Notes: generated from the letters alone by a model not told the origin. A stretch of 64,000 nt of DNA from Tenodera sinensis (GCA_030765045.1 CM060974.1:47410839-47474838); one strand, 5' to 3'. Positions 44,710-57,560 are shown, counted from the first letter of the stretch. A program made the numbers and translations.

Positions 44710-46255
44710 ACTTCTATGAAAGGAAGATAGTCTAGTTTAAGTTTCTTAACTAATTATGTTTGTGTGCATATTTGTATATATGTATGCATTTGTGTATATA
44801 CATGGATCGTTATGTGTGTTGGAGCGCTTGATTGTTTCTCTCCTTTCTGTAGTGCTGACTTAGGTCCTGTTGAAAGGGAGTAAATAAATAAACATAACAA
44901 ATTAATTTTTAAAATATTTATCTGAATCAACACAAACTAGATCATCATAATTTTATATTTACTTTTACAAAAGACTGCATTAAGCTTAAAAACATGTAGG
45001 ATATGCTAAATGACAGGAGGGGATAGAAAAGACAGTGTAGCAGTAATAAACAATATATACAGCAGTCCTGTCACACAAGCATGCAGCTATTGAGTGTAAG
45101 GTTTTAGAAGACATGTGACAAGAAGTGATGACTGGAGAAGGAAGTGAGCATGTACCACAATATACCTACCATATTTACACAAATCTAATGTACACTCCAT
45201 ATTTGAAACTTCAAATTATGAAGGAAGAAAGGGTTTGTATCAATATAAAGCATATCAAAGACAGAAAATAATAGGTGTTTTGTTTAAATGTATTATATGT
45301 GTATAAACCATCAGATCGTAGAATAGAAAGTACTTTATTGTTAGGTGATACATTGGTAAAGAAGAAAATTAATGAGTACGAAATAAGGAAAGAACACATT
45401 TAAAATGCATTTTCTTTCATATAGTGTCACTAATCATAGGTTGACCATTCTTCCTCCTGTCACGGACAAGTTGCAACACTTTTTCTTCAAGTTTGGGGTA
45501 TGCTCCTTTGTGAGGAGCCTTTAACTCCTTCCTACTAGCTTTAGTAGCAAATAATGTCAATCTCTGTTTTTCCCACAAGCGAATGTTGTTCTCTGATACA
45601 TTGAACTCTGTATTTTTATTAAAATTTTTTTTTCAGCGTAAAGGATTACCTTACACTTTAAAGAAGTGCCATAAGATGTTCTCTATTTGCTGTGCAGGTC
45701 GTAAATAAAAACACTGAATAATAGGGAATGATAAATGAGTGGCTAGCTTCTCGTGTGTTTTTGAATGTATATTAACTCCAACAATTCATTGTGGTGTAAT
45801 AAATTAAGAAATTTAATCAAGTTATTGAATGGATTCTCACCTGAATATAATATGCCAGCTAATCTAATGCACACCATGATTTTGAGTACTACATTTGGTA
45901 AAAAAATGTGTGCATTAGATTCGTGTAAATACGGTATATACAGTGGTACAGTTTCATGGCCATAAAGTTATTGATTGTAAGCTTTTAGAAGAGAGATGAA
46001 GTGAACCAATGATTTCACACAGGGGGTGAAGGTGGGGCAGTTACAGACAGCACCAATATATACAGCAGTTCTGTTTCATGACCACACAGTTACTCAATTT
46101 TGTGGCATTGAAAGACATGAGATATGCCAATGACTGGAGAGGGGAGTAGGGTTGGGGCAGCAACTGACACAAAATATAACTATATACAGTAGTCCTGTCT
46201 CATGACCATGTATTTTGCTTGCTATTATTTTGCAACTCATGATATATTTGTTTCT
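44710..46255. other. No gene seen
   Basis: AT-rich sequence upstream of the zinc-finger gene. A promoter or 5' exon of that gene may lie here, but nothing can be supported from sequence alone. Confidence 0.4.
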
Positions 46256-46260
46256 CCACA

Positions 46261-46732
46261 GACTTAGCACCATCAGATGCAGCTCAGTTGTGAAATGGAT
46301 ACCAAAATAGAACTCAAAAGAGAGGATCCTCTCTTAGATGACATGGCCTCACAGACTGAGAAAACATTCTTTCCTGAGAGTGTTACAATGGAAGGAAACA
46401 GTGATGCTGTCCTTCTGGACGATGTTTGTTTTGTGGCTCTCAAAACAGAAATTAAATCAGAGACTCCTTTTTCAGACTATTGTTCACAGCAAGAGGAAGA
46501 GTGTTTTGCCAAGGATCCAATTAATCAGATTAGGTGTGAAACTGTAACATGTAGCAACAACTGTGAGTTAGATACCAAAACAGACGTTGGTTCACAGAAT
46601 GAGAGAGAATTTCTTCCAGAGGATCATGTAATGAGAGCTAAGAAATATGTTGATGAATTGGGTAACAAAAGAGAAATTAAACAAGAGCCTTGGTGGCTGG
46701 AAACAGAAACTTCACCTATTTGTGATACTATG
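46261..46732 (+). CDS. Zinc-finger gene, exon A (acidic N-terminal part)
   Basis: Bounded by an acceptor (TTGTTTCTCCACAG ending 46260) and a donor (GTAAGT at 46733). The first in-frame ATG is 46277 (MQLSCEMDTKIELKREDPLL). The exon encodes about 152 residues, acidic, with repeated lysine-glutamate motifs of the form IK.E (LKTEIKSETPFSD, KREIKQEPWWLETE). These resemble sumoylation-type sites and are common in the N-termini of insect C2H2 proteins. It ends on a complete codon (phase 0). Exon B continues in phase at 55284. There is no DNA-binding domain here, and its role is probably regulatory or for protein contact. An upstream non-coding exon is likely because of the acceptor just before the ATG. 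Confidence 0.78.
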
Positions 46733-47939
46733 GTAAGTTTTGTAGAAATCTACTGCAGTTAAGTTTTTGTTTATTTTGTACTTGATAAAATATTTGAATA
46801 ATCTAATATGAAATTAACAATGATAGGAAATAGTTTGTGACTATGTATCAGATGGTGTATCTTTAGGGTTTAAAGTAATGGTAATGAAACATAAGGTACT
46901 TGAAGGAAGTTTTGTTGATAGCATATAACAGACATTACGAGATTGTAGATTTTGATGTTAAGCTACACTTTCCTTCATCTGAAGAAAAAGAAATGCTATA
47001 TGAAATAAAAGACAAATTGAATCATTCAAGAAGCTCAGACAAAGCCATTATAAAATTAGATGCCCTTCCTTATAACCCTTAAGCATAAAGGTAAAGGCCT
47101 TATTTGCAACAAAGGATAAGTGGGGAAGAAAGATACCTGTTAGCCCATTCGGCCTGGAGTACAGAATGGTTCCATGTTCTGCACTGATGGACACTAGACT
47201 GGTCCATGAAACAGTTCTGTTACTTGACTTCTCATACTTTTTGTGTTGCAAATGATGTTTGTTTGCTATGCTTTTGTATTGATTCTCCACATTTTTTATT
47301 GGTGATATTGGCAGTTCAAAGAGAGAAATATGTGAAAACAACTTCTGATCATGTTTGCCCTGCAAACTTATTCACTATTAAACCCAATCAAATGTGGCTG
47401 TCTCCTAGAGTATGACAGATAATGAAATCACAAAAACGCTACAAAGATAATGAGAGCGACTCTGAGGAGTTTAGCTTTGATTCTGGTGAAATCAGTTGTG
47501 ATAATGATGACAGTAGTAAAAGGGAAGAAGAAAATGCAGAGAATGTTACATCAGCTGGCAACAAAAATGATTGGTCATGGAGTGTTTCAAGGCCTATCAT
47601 GTAAATTTGAGCTACTGAAGTATTTAAAATGTAATGTGTATTTGTATACAACACATGTCAACAATTTTAGTACAAAACCTTTATAATACAGTTGCTTAGT
47701 TGTAATGCACAGAAAATATTTCATAACGTTAAATATTTCTGAGAAAATATCCCTGTGCAAAGAGACGTATCACGGTCAAAAAAAGCTCAGTCCCAATCTG
47801 TTAATACCTAAGAACACTAGGGTACAATTGGAGTATTTAAATACCCCTAGCTACTCATTTCTGAAAGAATTATCAAAATCACTCGGTGCTTTAAGATACT
47901 TGGTATATATTGTTAGTAAGATTGTCTGAATACTTAGAA

Positions 47940-48278
47940 AAAATCTGATGTGTTGCACTCATACGACTACTCTTGTACTAACCATTCTTTATTCCTATAT
48001 CTTCATGTTAGTTGAGATAAACATTTGCAGAAATTATCTTATTGCTTATTTCCTTGTAGATGTAAGGGAGAATACAGTAGGCTTTGAGCGATAGTCAAAT
48101 CCTTTAAAGCTTTCAAATTCTGTTCTCTTTGCACGGTTAACATGAATAACGATGTTCCATTTGACAGAAGTATAAGTTCTCCAAAACACACAAATAAAAA
48201 GGCACATCTCCAAAATGGTTTACTCTGCAAAAAAATTTATTGAGACAAATTGTGAGTTTTAGCAAGATCTACATTTTT
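47940..48278 (+). repeat. Dispersed repeat R, copy 6 (left part only)
   Basis: Carries the left end (AAAATCTGATGTGTTGCACT) through TTTAGCAAGATCTACATTTT and then stops. Confidence 0.8.
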
Positions 48279-49230
48279 TACTGTCCTTTTTTTTGTGCCG
48301 CGGCCGGCGTCACAATAGCACCCATAGTTCCAAAATAAAACTATGCACATAATTTATACTGACCATGGTTATTGTACCTGTTGTAGCTCCTCTTAAATTA
48401 AAAATCATAAGCACATAGATGAGCAGTGGCATTAAATGCTGATATATTGTATCATGACGTAATTGCAAGCCTGTAACATTTATCTGGTGCCTATTGCTTT
48501 GTGAAATTGCCTACAGGTTCCAGTCAAAGCAGATTTATTCTTGCTTCCGTTCCCTATTAATTGAGCGTGAAGGTTTAGAACGGACTTGAAGAACAAGCTT
48601 CCGTGGGGAGATATAATAGTCAATCACGTTTGAGATCATTAAGGCTGTAAAGGCTCATAAGGAAATTTGGTTTCTATGGAGTTTAGTTCTCATCTTATCA
48701 GCTTGTATTATGAAGGATCTTGTGCTTTTACAACGAAAAGGCAATGAAACATTTGGTGTAATAGCGATTGCTATGTTCTATGTTCTCAGCACGAAACGTT
48801 CACCAACAGTGATCAATCATTTAGGCCAACAGTGCCACGAATAACCTGTAGCACCTGACGACAAACTCATGAAAGTAAGATGAACAGTCGAGTTAGATTT
48901 ACATGGAAACGTTCCTAAATATTGGCAGAATCTACATATGAACTATAAATTAATAACACTAGACAGCACTTACGTTTAGAATTTTCCTCAACGCGTTTCG
49001 GAGGTTAACTTTCCTCCATTATCAACCGGACAATGATTGGGTTTCCATGGTGAATATGGCGATGCTTCTTTTGATGTTTCCTCTGGTGACAGTTCAAGGA
49101 ACTTGCTGAAAATACCTTTCTTGGGAATGTTGAAATTAAATACTCGGTTTCTATTTTTTAAAATGAACATGTTTAAATTTACATAGCCCAAGATTGTTAA
49201 GGCTTACATGTGTAGTAATACTATTACTAG

Positions 49231-49578
49231 GGAGTCTTTATTTTTCCAACCTCTCCATTTCTCTATAAAATCTTAACCCCTAACATGCTGACCTGTCATG
49301 GCATGTATATGTCCTCTGATTGGTAATCAGAGGATATGGTCGGTGAATTTATTATGATAATTCTCCCGGTCAGGTCGGTGAGACCCGTAAACCGACAGGT
49401 GTGGTCCTCCAGACATTCTGGGGGTTGTGAGAGAGCGATGTGACCGCCAAAACATAAAAATATGGTGCTCTCTAAAAAGCGGTTACTGTTATTGCTCTCT
49501 TCAATATCATCAGTGAAAAATATTGGAGAGGATTAATGACTTCATTGTCAGAAATCCAGCATTAGCTAACAACAACAT
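49231..49578 (+). mobile_element. Retroposon-like insert, family B, 5'-shorter copy
   Basis: Matches 43005-43341: TTTATTTTTCCAACCTCTCC, CAGAGGATATGGTCGGT, GGGGGTTGTGAGAGAGCGAT and the CTAACAACAACA tail. It is followed directly by repeat R at the same internal position as in copy 4. Confidence 0.8.
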
Positions 49579-50045
49579 TGTTTCTATAGTAAGATTTGGT
49601 CCATCTCTTACAGTTCACCAGTTATGCAAAACTCATCCAGAGTAAATTGGATTTCATGGGCTACAGCCAGAAGATTCAAGATATACATTTCATTTGTCAT
49701 AAAAATATCTCAAGCATAGCACTTTAAACAAAATTGTTGGAGCCATTTTCAAGAAAATCATAATTTTCGAAAAATTCTTCATGTAAAGGGTAGTTTAGGG
49801 TGGAGCAATTATCTTCAAAATCTTCGTGTCACATCCTTGAAAGACATTAAACTTTGGTTTTTAACTGACTTCGTTTTTAAGTTATACTGTCCACAGACTG
49901 ACAGATACACACACACATCGACCTTTTTCTAAAAATGCTTTTTTTGATTCAGGGGCCATCTAAACATTTCCAGTGAATTCTTGACATCAAGTCTTTGGGT
50001 GGAATACGATACTTCCTCTAGTTTACATAGTAAAGAAAGTAAAAT
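49579..50045 (+). repeat. Dispersed repeat R, copy 7 (right part)
   Basis: Starts at the ATAGTAAGATTTGGTCCATC landmark and ends ACATAGTAAAGAAAGTAAAA. Its left part is replaced by the family-B insert. Confidence 0.82.
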
Positions 50046-51518
50046 TCTGATGTGTTACACTCACATGACTTTCTCTACTCCTGTACTAACCATTCTTACA
50101 AACTCTTATTCCTATATTTTCTTCGTGTTAAGATAAACATTTGTACAAATTGGTGCGGTTTTTGTATGTATGAAACGTTGTGTCTTTGAGCTATTGAGAT
50201 CTTTGTGATCTCAGGGTGTGGTAACGGATGGAATGAAAAATCACACGATGTTTCTTCACCACAATGTATTATTTTATTAACACTTTATCAATATTTTACA
50301 TTAAATAATTCCTCTTAGCACCATTCTAAATGATTTTAAACGTTTCCACTTTTTCATTTAGTGGAACTAATGCTTGATGAAAGTCTGGTGAAAGTTCTAT
50401 ATTCACACGTTACACCAATACGTCCTTATGTCTTGATTACACACGAATGGGCAGATTATGGCGTCCTCACGTGACACCGCCTTTTTCATATACATCTGCG
50501 TATGCGTCCATCAAATAGTTCTTTCTTGTTAGGGAAGCGATCCCTAACCATCCTCCCTTACTTTTATTATGGAACACATAATTCTAATATTTATACATAT
50601 ATATTAAAATCAAATATGGAAAGATTTATGACGTCTTTGGGCAAACTTAGTTGTTCGTAACAATGAACATTATTAACACTTTTTCGCCATTTAACCAACT
50701 CATACCAATATCAAAAAACAAATTATATTTTAACAAATATTCACATAAACGATTTTCTTTTGGGGTCTTCTAATATTCTGTCTCAAAATTATCTTATTGC
50801 TTATTTCCTTGTAGGTGCATTGGAAATATTAGAATACAGTATGCTTTGAGCAATAATCAAATCTTTTAAAGCTTTGAGATGCCATTCTCTTTGCATGTTT
50901 AATGTATAAAAAAATGAAGGATGTTCCATTTCACAAAAGTTTTAAGTTTTCCGAAACTCACACACATAACAAGGAATATCTCCGAAATGCTTCACCCTAC
51001 AAGAAAATTTATCCCGACATAAATTGTGTATTTTAGCAAGATCTACATTTATTGTATAGTATGATTTGGTCTATCTCTAATAATTTACCAGTTATGCCAA
51101 AGTCCTCCACAGTGAATACGACTACAGGGGCTATAGCCAGAAAATTCAAGATATACATTTCATTTGCCATAAAAATAACTCAAACATATGACATTTTAAT
51201 CAAAATTGTTAGAGCCATTTTCAAGGAAATCAAAATTTTCCATGTAAAGGGTAGTTTAGGGTGAGGCTATTTTCTTCAAAATCTTCTTGTTGCATCCTTG
51301 AAGGACATTAAACTCAAATACAAACTTTGGTTTTTAACTGCCTTTTCATTTTGGAGTTATGCTGTCCACAGACTGACAGACACACACATAGACCTTTTTC
51401 TAAAAATGCTTTTTTTTTTGATTCAGGGGGTCTCAAAACATTTCCGGTGAAATCTTGACATCAAATTTTTGGGTGGAATACAATACTTCTCCTACTTGCC
51501 AGTAGAGAAAGTAAAAAT
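50046..51518 (+). repeat. Dispersed repeat R, copy 8, most complete, carrying a solo LTR
   Basis: 50046-50150 and 50786-51518 join across the solo LTR and one TSD to give a copy of about 830 bp. It runs from TTCTGATGTGTTACACTCAC to CTTGCCAGTAGAGAAAGTAA. It directly abuts copy 7 in tandem. Confidence 0.87.
50151..50785 (-). mobile_element. Solo LTR with TSD AAAT
   Basis: 635 bp, ends TGAGACAG...CCGCACCA on the minus strand, TSD AAAT at 50147-50150 and 50786-50789. It is a diverged subfamily of the LTR at 34789: the same ends, ATGGAATGAA, GTTAGGGAAGC and TTTTGGGGTCTT blocks. Confidence 0.92.
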
Positions 51519-52035
51519 GAATGTCACATTTGTAGTCTGGTTATCCTAACTCTCTTTACTATAAATGGAATAACATGTTCACAATATATATTCAGCTGTC
51601 TACAATGTGGACAAGGCCATTGTTATGAAAACCCATTCAAATTTTTTGTTGTTGACTTGAATCATTAATAATATTACAAAGGGAAAGTTTGTATGGGACT
51701 ATCTCAAGAACCATTCACCCAATTGTGATAATTTCTGCACAGTTGAAAAGCCTTATTTCTGATTAAATTGGAATACAAGGCACCTAATAATATTAGTTTA
51801 TTAATTACTATGAGACTAAAATGGATGTATAAAATGTATTGGAGTTATAAAACGTGCACAGTAATTCCTGATGTATTGAAGTGACTATAGGGTAAAAAAT
51901 AGTTGTTGCTACAATGAACAAAATAAGGGATATAATGCAATATTTCATTCCAAGGACTTGTATGGTCACAATTTAAAATGAACAAACAATTAGCTAAATA
52001 AAAAGTAAGAGATACTGCTTATAATGGTACAATAC
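51519..52035. other. No gene seen (intron 1)
   Basis: Anonymous AT-rich intronic sequence between repeat R and the second solo LTR. Confidence 0.45.
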
Positions 52036-52039
52036 AAAT

Positions 52040-52751
52040 TGAGACAGAATATTAAAAGACCCCAAAAGAAAATCTTTTATGTGAATATTTGTTAAGAGTG
52101 TAATTTGTTTTTTGATTCTTATTTTAGAATCTTGTTGCTTCACTGTTAATAGCTTCAATTTTTACTTAATTGTTTTTTGATGTTGGTATGAGATGGTTAA
52201 ATGACGAAAACGTGTTAATAATGTTCATTGATACGAACAACTAAGTTTATTTAAAGACGTCATAAATATTTCCATATTTTATTTTAATATATATGTATAA
52301 ATATTAGAATTATATGTGTTCCATAATAAAAGCGAAGGGAACATGGTTAGGGATTGCTTCCCTAACAAGAAGGAACTATTTGATGGACGCATACGCGGAT
52401 GTATACGAAAAAGGCAGTATCACGTGAGGTGATGTCAGACTCTTCCCACTAGCATGTATATATTCAAGGTGTAAGGACGTGTTGAGGTAACATGTGAACA
52501 TTGTAGAACGTTTACCAGACTTTCATCAAGCATTAGTTCCACTAAATGAAAAAGTGGAAAGGTTTTAAATCATTTAAAACGGTGCTAGGAGGATTTATTT
52601 TAATGTAAAATATAGAAAAAGTGTTAATAAAATAATACATTGTGGTGAAGAAACATCGTGTGATTTTTCATTCCATCCGTTACCACAACCTGAGATCACA
52701 AAGATTTCAAAGGCTCAAAATTGAAACACCTCTCCGATAAAAACTGCACCA
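52040..52751 (+). mobile_element. Solo LTR with TSD AAAT, opposite orientation
   Basis: Starts TGAGACAGAATATTAAAAG, ends AAAACTGCACCA, TSD AAAT at 52036-52039 and 52752-52755. It is close to the solo LTR at 50151 but has a 53-bp insertion (52117-52169) flanked by TTGTTTTTTGAT. Confidence 0.92.
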
Positions 52752-52755
52752 AAAT

Positions 52756-54015
52756 TTCAAAACTTTGTAATAACTCTCCAGCAAGAAAGTGTTGCTTTGT
52801 ATTGTTTGTTATAATCGAGTTTGTTAGCAGGATATATTAAATAATTGCAAAAAACAGAAATTTGTGTCAGTCACATTTGAAATTACTGAACCAATATTTT
52901 AGGATTAACAAGTAAAAACATATTTCTTTGTAGTTACAAACTATACTTTGTTCAGTCTTTTGGGACAATGAAAGGTTATATTCCCCCTTCAACTGTCTCA
53001 AAAGACTGAACAAAGCTATATGTGGCTCTTCCAAAGAGGTTAATTATCTTGGCGGCCAAGGACTGTAGAATGGTTATATTCATCAGCTTCACCTTATTTG
53101 TTATATGTTATGGGTATGTGTATTGAAAACTATGTTGCTTTTATGTTACTGAATAAGGTGGGATCTGTTTACAAGCCCAGACCAGACAACAGTTATTGGT
53201 GTAGGAGAATGTAATTTATTCTTTGCAGCTGTTTTCCTACACATTACACAAATAATTTTACTTTTTCTGTAACATATCTGGTTAGTAAGTATTACTTTAA
53301 AAAATTCATCTTGGGGATTTCACCAGTAATAAATGTTTTTGAGTACAATGAACTCAGAAGTAAAAAACAAAAAAAAGGAATGTGTGTGCGTGCATGTATG
53401 TATGCATGCTTATTGCTGAGATAAAGAATGATAAAAAAACAAGAGTTATCATTTCTGAGTTTTGTCATCCCTTGCATTTCATAGGAGCATATATCAATGC
53501 TACTCTTGGTAAGTGTAGGGTGTTTGTACCTGGCCGTCTATATGAAACAACCAGCTGTTGGTATGCAGTTACTTTAATAGTTCAGTACGTGAAAATTGCT
53601 ACGTATTTGTTAATTCATTCTGAATGACTTTTGTACAACCGGTAAACTGTAAGAGATATACAAGGTATCCTTTCAACAGCTATTTGCAACATAATAAAAA
53701 GAATGAACTTATATATTTTCTGCCGAATGTAGAAAAGCTAGCTGGTTTCCAATGGGAAAAAAAGTTAGTAAAAACCCATCACAGATTGATAATGGAAACT
53801 ACTGCAAAAAATATTAGTCCCAATCTTCTATTGCCTCCCGCACCGTTAGTCACTGCGCATGTCCAGGACTTGAAAATGTTATGACTCAATATGTGACAGG
53901 TAGAAGTGCTTTATTCCAACCAAATCTTTTCCTACCCAGTTTTCAACAGGAATTAATGTAATGCAAACCAATAAATTGAATATCTGGGAAATAGTTAGCT
54001 CAATGAAAAAAAAAT
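52756..54015. other. No gene seen (intron 1)
   Basis: Anonymous sequence. About 53610-53660 (TGACTTTTGTACAACCGGTA) is a small minus-strand scrap of repeat R. TTCAGTCTTTTGGGACA at 52956 has an inverted partner TGTCTCAAAAGACTGAA at 52996. Confidence 0.5.
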
Positions 54016-54019
54016 ATTT

Positions 54020-54500
54020 GATATAAAATGTGTATTTTAACAAGACTTACATGTTTTCTGCAGTAATATTTCGTGCATCTGTTACAACTCACCAATTGTA
54101 CAAAAGTCATTCATAATAATGAGCATTTCAGAGATTATTTACAGAAAATTCAACATATACATTTTGCTTGTCCTGAAAATGTCTTAAACTTCTGGCATAA
54201 TTAAAATTGTTAAGATATTTTTGAGAAAATGAACATTTTGAAAAAAAGTTCCATGTAAAGGGTAATCTGAGGTTGGGAGTTTTCTTGAAAATCTTCATGT
54301 CGCATTCTGGGAAGATACAATACTATATACCAAGTCTGATACTTAACCTACGTTTTGTTTGTGTTATATTGTTCACTGCATCCACACATCCTTCCTTCTA
54401 AAACTACCTTTTACTTGCAGGAATTCTCAAAACGTGTATTTTCAATGAAATCTCGGAGTCCAAAATCTTGGTTGGAATATTTTCTCTAAATAGGCATTAG
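54020..54500 (+). repeat. Dispersed repeat R, copy 9 (diverged)
   Basis: Weak but ordered match: ATGTGTATTTTAACAAGACT, ATTCAACATATACATTTTGC, TTCCATGTAAAGGGTAA and CTTCATGTCGCATTC. Confidence 0.75.
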
Positions 54501-54710
54501 AAAAATGTTTATTTTATTCAGGGGAGCTTATAACATGTATTTTGTATTGAGGGGAGCTCATAACGTGCATTTCCACCCGAATACCACTCATGTTGTGGTA
54601 TCATATTTAAATTGTTGAATAACAGTTATAATACTAACATATCACTATCCAGATTACTAATACATGCATAAATACAGAATTTCTGAACTAGTTATGTTTA
54701 TGCAAGTTGG

Positions 54711-54790
54711 CACTACTGCCATTGCATGCAAGGCTTGCTATCTGGTTTTGTATCTTCGGTTGGCAATAACCCCCCCATCGCTTTGACTAA
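54711..54790 (+). repeat. Short dispersed repeat shared with 32035-32150
   Basis: GGCACTACTGCCATTGCATG followed by ATCTTCGGTTGGCAATAA recurs inverted near 32 kb. The family is unknown. Confidence 0.55.
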
Positions 54791-55283
54791 CCGACCAGCA
54801 ACAGACCTGCGCAGTACTTGGTTGTTTCACGTAGACGGCCAGGCACAAATGCCGCACACTTGCCCTACACTGAAATAAATTGTATGCGCTTTTCAATTTG
54901 AATGTAACCTAACTTTTTTAATAATACAATGCAAATTTGTCATTGGTAGATAAAGGGATGTTAGTGTATCTCGTGAGATTTTTTGTTAATACTAGGCTAA
55001 CTGAATCAGAGAATGTGATTCATGTTTACTGAACATTCCTTTTGCCAGCTCTGTTGTTCTAACCACACTATTTATACACATCTAAGCACTGCTTTGCTTT
55101 GTTTCTGTTTTCCTTCCAACACAATACATGATACACCAAATCCTAGTTTCTGCATAACTACAAATAACATATACCAATTTGAAAATAAATCAAACTTGGT
55201 ACTTTAAAGATAACTAAGTGATGCATTACATTTTACTGATGCATGATTATGTTTAACTGTATATTTGCATTATTCTGTTACAG

Positions 55284-55315
55284 GATGGCAACTTCACTGC
55301 AGTAAAATCACCAGG
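55284..55315 (+). CDS. Zinc-finger gene, 32-nt microexon B
   Basis: Acceptor TATTCTGTTACAG before, donor GTAAGG after (55316). In phase with exon A it encodes DGNFTAVKSP and two bases of a Gly codon, which the first base of exon C completes. The phase agreement at both junctions is the main support. A 32-nt exon cannot be skipped without a frameshift. Confidence 0.75.
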
Positions 55316-55624
55316 GTAAGGCTTGACTTTTGGCTAATATTTTAATATCAACCCTTCTGATTCTTATGTTACATTTTGCTGTATTGGTGGTTCTTAACCA
55401 ATACTAATATAATGAAAGGAGAAAGATTGTATCTCTGATGTACATGCATGCTTATAAGTAGGATAATCTTGAAAACCACTCATCCAAGCTTTACAATTGA
55501 AAGGCTCTATGTATTGCCCACTAACATGGGCTATAAGAAAAAAGCTAATTCGAATTACTAAAACAATAGAAAAAATTTACAAAGGCTTTGTTGATATATA
55601 TTACATATTTTGTTTAACGACGCT

Positions 55625-55745
55625 GCCAATTGCCAGGATCTGATTAGCGTCGCCGGTGCACCGGAATTTCGTCCTGCAGGAATTCTTTTATATGCCAGTA
55701 AATCTACTGAAAGAAGCTGTGGTTTTTGAAGCACACTTAAAAACC
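55625..55745 (-). mobile_element. SINE fragment, fourth family
   Basis: GCCAGGATCTGATTAGCGTC, CCTGCAGGAATTCTTTTATA and TGCCAGTAAATCTAC are shared, inverted, with 57420-57550. No TSD was found. Confidence 0.65.
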
Positions 55746-57339
55746 GCCTTTGTTGAGAATGCCATTGAGCAGAAAATAGCTTACTCCACAGAGAATGTGT
55801 GCACAAGCAAAGGCCACTTACTTGCTGTTCCCCTGTGGGAAATACTGTAAAAGCATTCACACATAATGAGGTCTGTGGATCATAGTGGCCATAGTCCTTT
55901 ACTGATGACTGTATCTCCAAAAATTTCAATTTCAATGAGAGATCAGCTTTAGTAGTCTTGTTGGAAATATGCCTCTATACATTCAGTATCACACAAATAT
56001 TCCAAGAATGGTTTGAATTATTTCCCTATATCTCTGTCCATTAAGTGTATCCTCAAAGAATATAGGCCCTATAATGCATTATGCATTAACAGCACACCAG
56101 TTTTCTGGTCATACAATGGTATTTCGTGTACAATATTGAGTCTTTCTGTACTCCAGTATCTGTCGTTTTGTGTGGATACATAGCTATTTAAAGAAAACCA
56201 TGCTTTGTCTGTGGAAAAAAAAGGGTTAACTCTTGATCCATAGAGCCATGATTAACTTCATTTGACACCCAATAGCAGAAAGATCCCGAGATCGTGTGGT
56301 ATGTATGGAACTATCCGCATACATTCAAAGTATGAAAGACAATATCAAAGAGAAATTAGTGTAATTTCAGAGCAATTTCCTTAAAAGGTGTGAGAGACGT
56401 ATGGCAACACAAGGACATACTGTGATAAAAGTATGTGGTTATTGTTTGCATGTAAATGTATGCACTTGAACTGCCGGCAACTCTGCTGGTAGACCACGGC
56501 CCTGTGGTAGCAGCTGGCCACAAGTCAGAATCAATGACTTATCATTGATTGGTCTGATATATGGAAAGTATATGAATATTTAAATGCAGCACACATTTAA
56601 ATCTCCTGGCAGAAAAATAAGCATGTTAGTGTGCTCAACTAATGTGGCATGGTCACTAAGCTAAATTGTAGTGCTTTTAAGTAAAAGCTCAACAAAGGGG
56701 AAATTCATATTAGACCATGAGTTGTGCATTCACTAGTTTTTGTTTATCCCACCCACTATTGTAACTGTTATAACTGGTAAAAATTTGATTTTCTTAGCAA
56801 AAATGGCTTGGGGTAGAAAAAACATAAATGTTGAACATTATAACTTGAAGAAAAATTTCATCATGATAAACATTATCTTAGTGCATGCCAAATACATATT
56901 TGGGAAGTTCCTGTTCTCAGAAGCTATTTGTACTAGGAAGATAAACTTTCTGTCATTTGTAATATTGTAAGTAGCTACTTGACATCATATTCATCTAATT
57001 CAAATACTTAGTAACTTAAGATATAGAAAGGAAATTTAGAAAATGTACTTATTGTTTATTATGGATAGGATCAGATACTCTGAAGAAAATGAGCCTCTTT
57101 CATGATTATACGTTGTTAGCTTTATGGAAAAAAAGTTTTACATCACGTATAACATTACAAAGATGGGGGTATCACCTCCATTTAACATGAAGTAGATGGA
57201 TAATGGATAGTTTTTGTAACAAGACTGGAGAAAATCATATGACATGTCACAATCTCAAAAAAGGATTAACTGCTTTTGAAACATTCCATGTTGAATGTGT
57301 AAAGTTGTTTGTTTATTCATACTTAATCTGTGAGAAACA

Positions 57340-57560
57340 GCCCACTGTTGACTGTGTCGGTCTGGGAGATCCAGTTGGTAAGAGGTTAGTAATCCCAAAG
57401 TCGCAGGTGCACATCTGACCCAGACCGATGGTTTTTAAATGTGCTTAAAAATGACAGCTCCATTTCACTATATTTACTGGCATGTACAAGAACTCCTGCA
57501 GGACAAACTTCTGGCACACCGGTGATGCTGATGTGATCCTGGCAATTGACAGTATTGTTA
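57340..57560 (+). mobile_element. SINE, fourth family, with tRNA-like head remnant
   Basis: A head with tRNA-like pieces (GTCTGGGAGATCCAGTTGGT, then CAGGTGCACATCTGACCC as a degenerate B box) precedes the body shared with 55625-55745 (ACTGGCATGTACAAGAACTC, inverted). The head is too mutated to fold with confidence. Confidence 0.6.

Larger units (their letters stand above)
46733..55283 (+). other. Intron 1 of the zinc-finger gene, loaded with repeats
   Basis: GT at 46733 to AG at 55283, about 8.55 kb. It holds repeat R copies, a family-B insert, two solo LTRs and anonymous sequence. Small frames at 46900-47082, 47206-47415 and 47422-47604 lie in it. The last is Ser/Asp/Glu-rich and the first lysine-rich. 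They might be fragments of another decayed gene, but no family is recognised. Confidence 0.6.

Noticed and set aside
46900..47604. Small ORFs in intron 1 as a separate gene
   Set aside because: Lysine-rich and Ser/Asp-rich frames are separated by stops, with no recognisable domain and no splice model that joins them.
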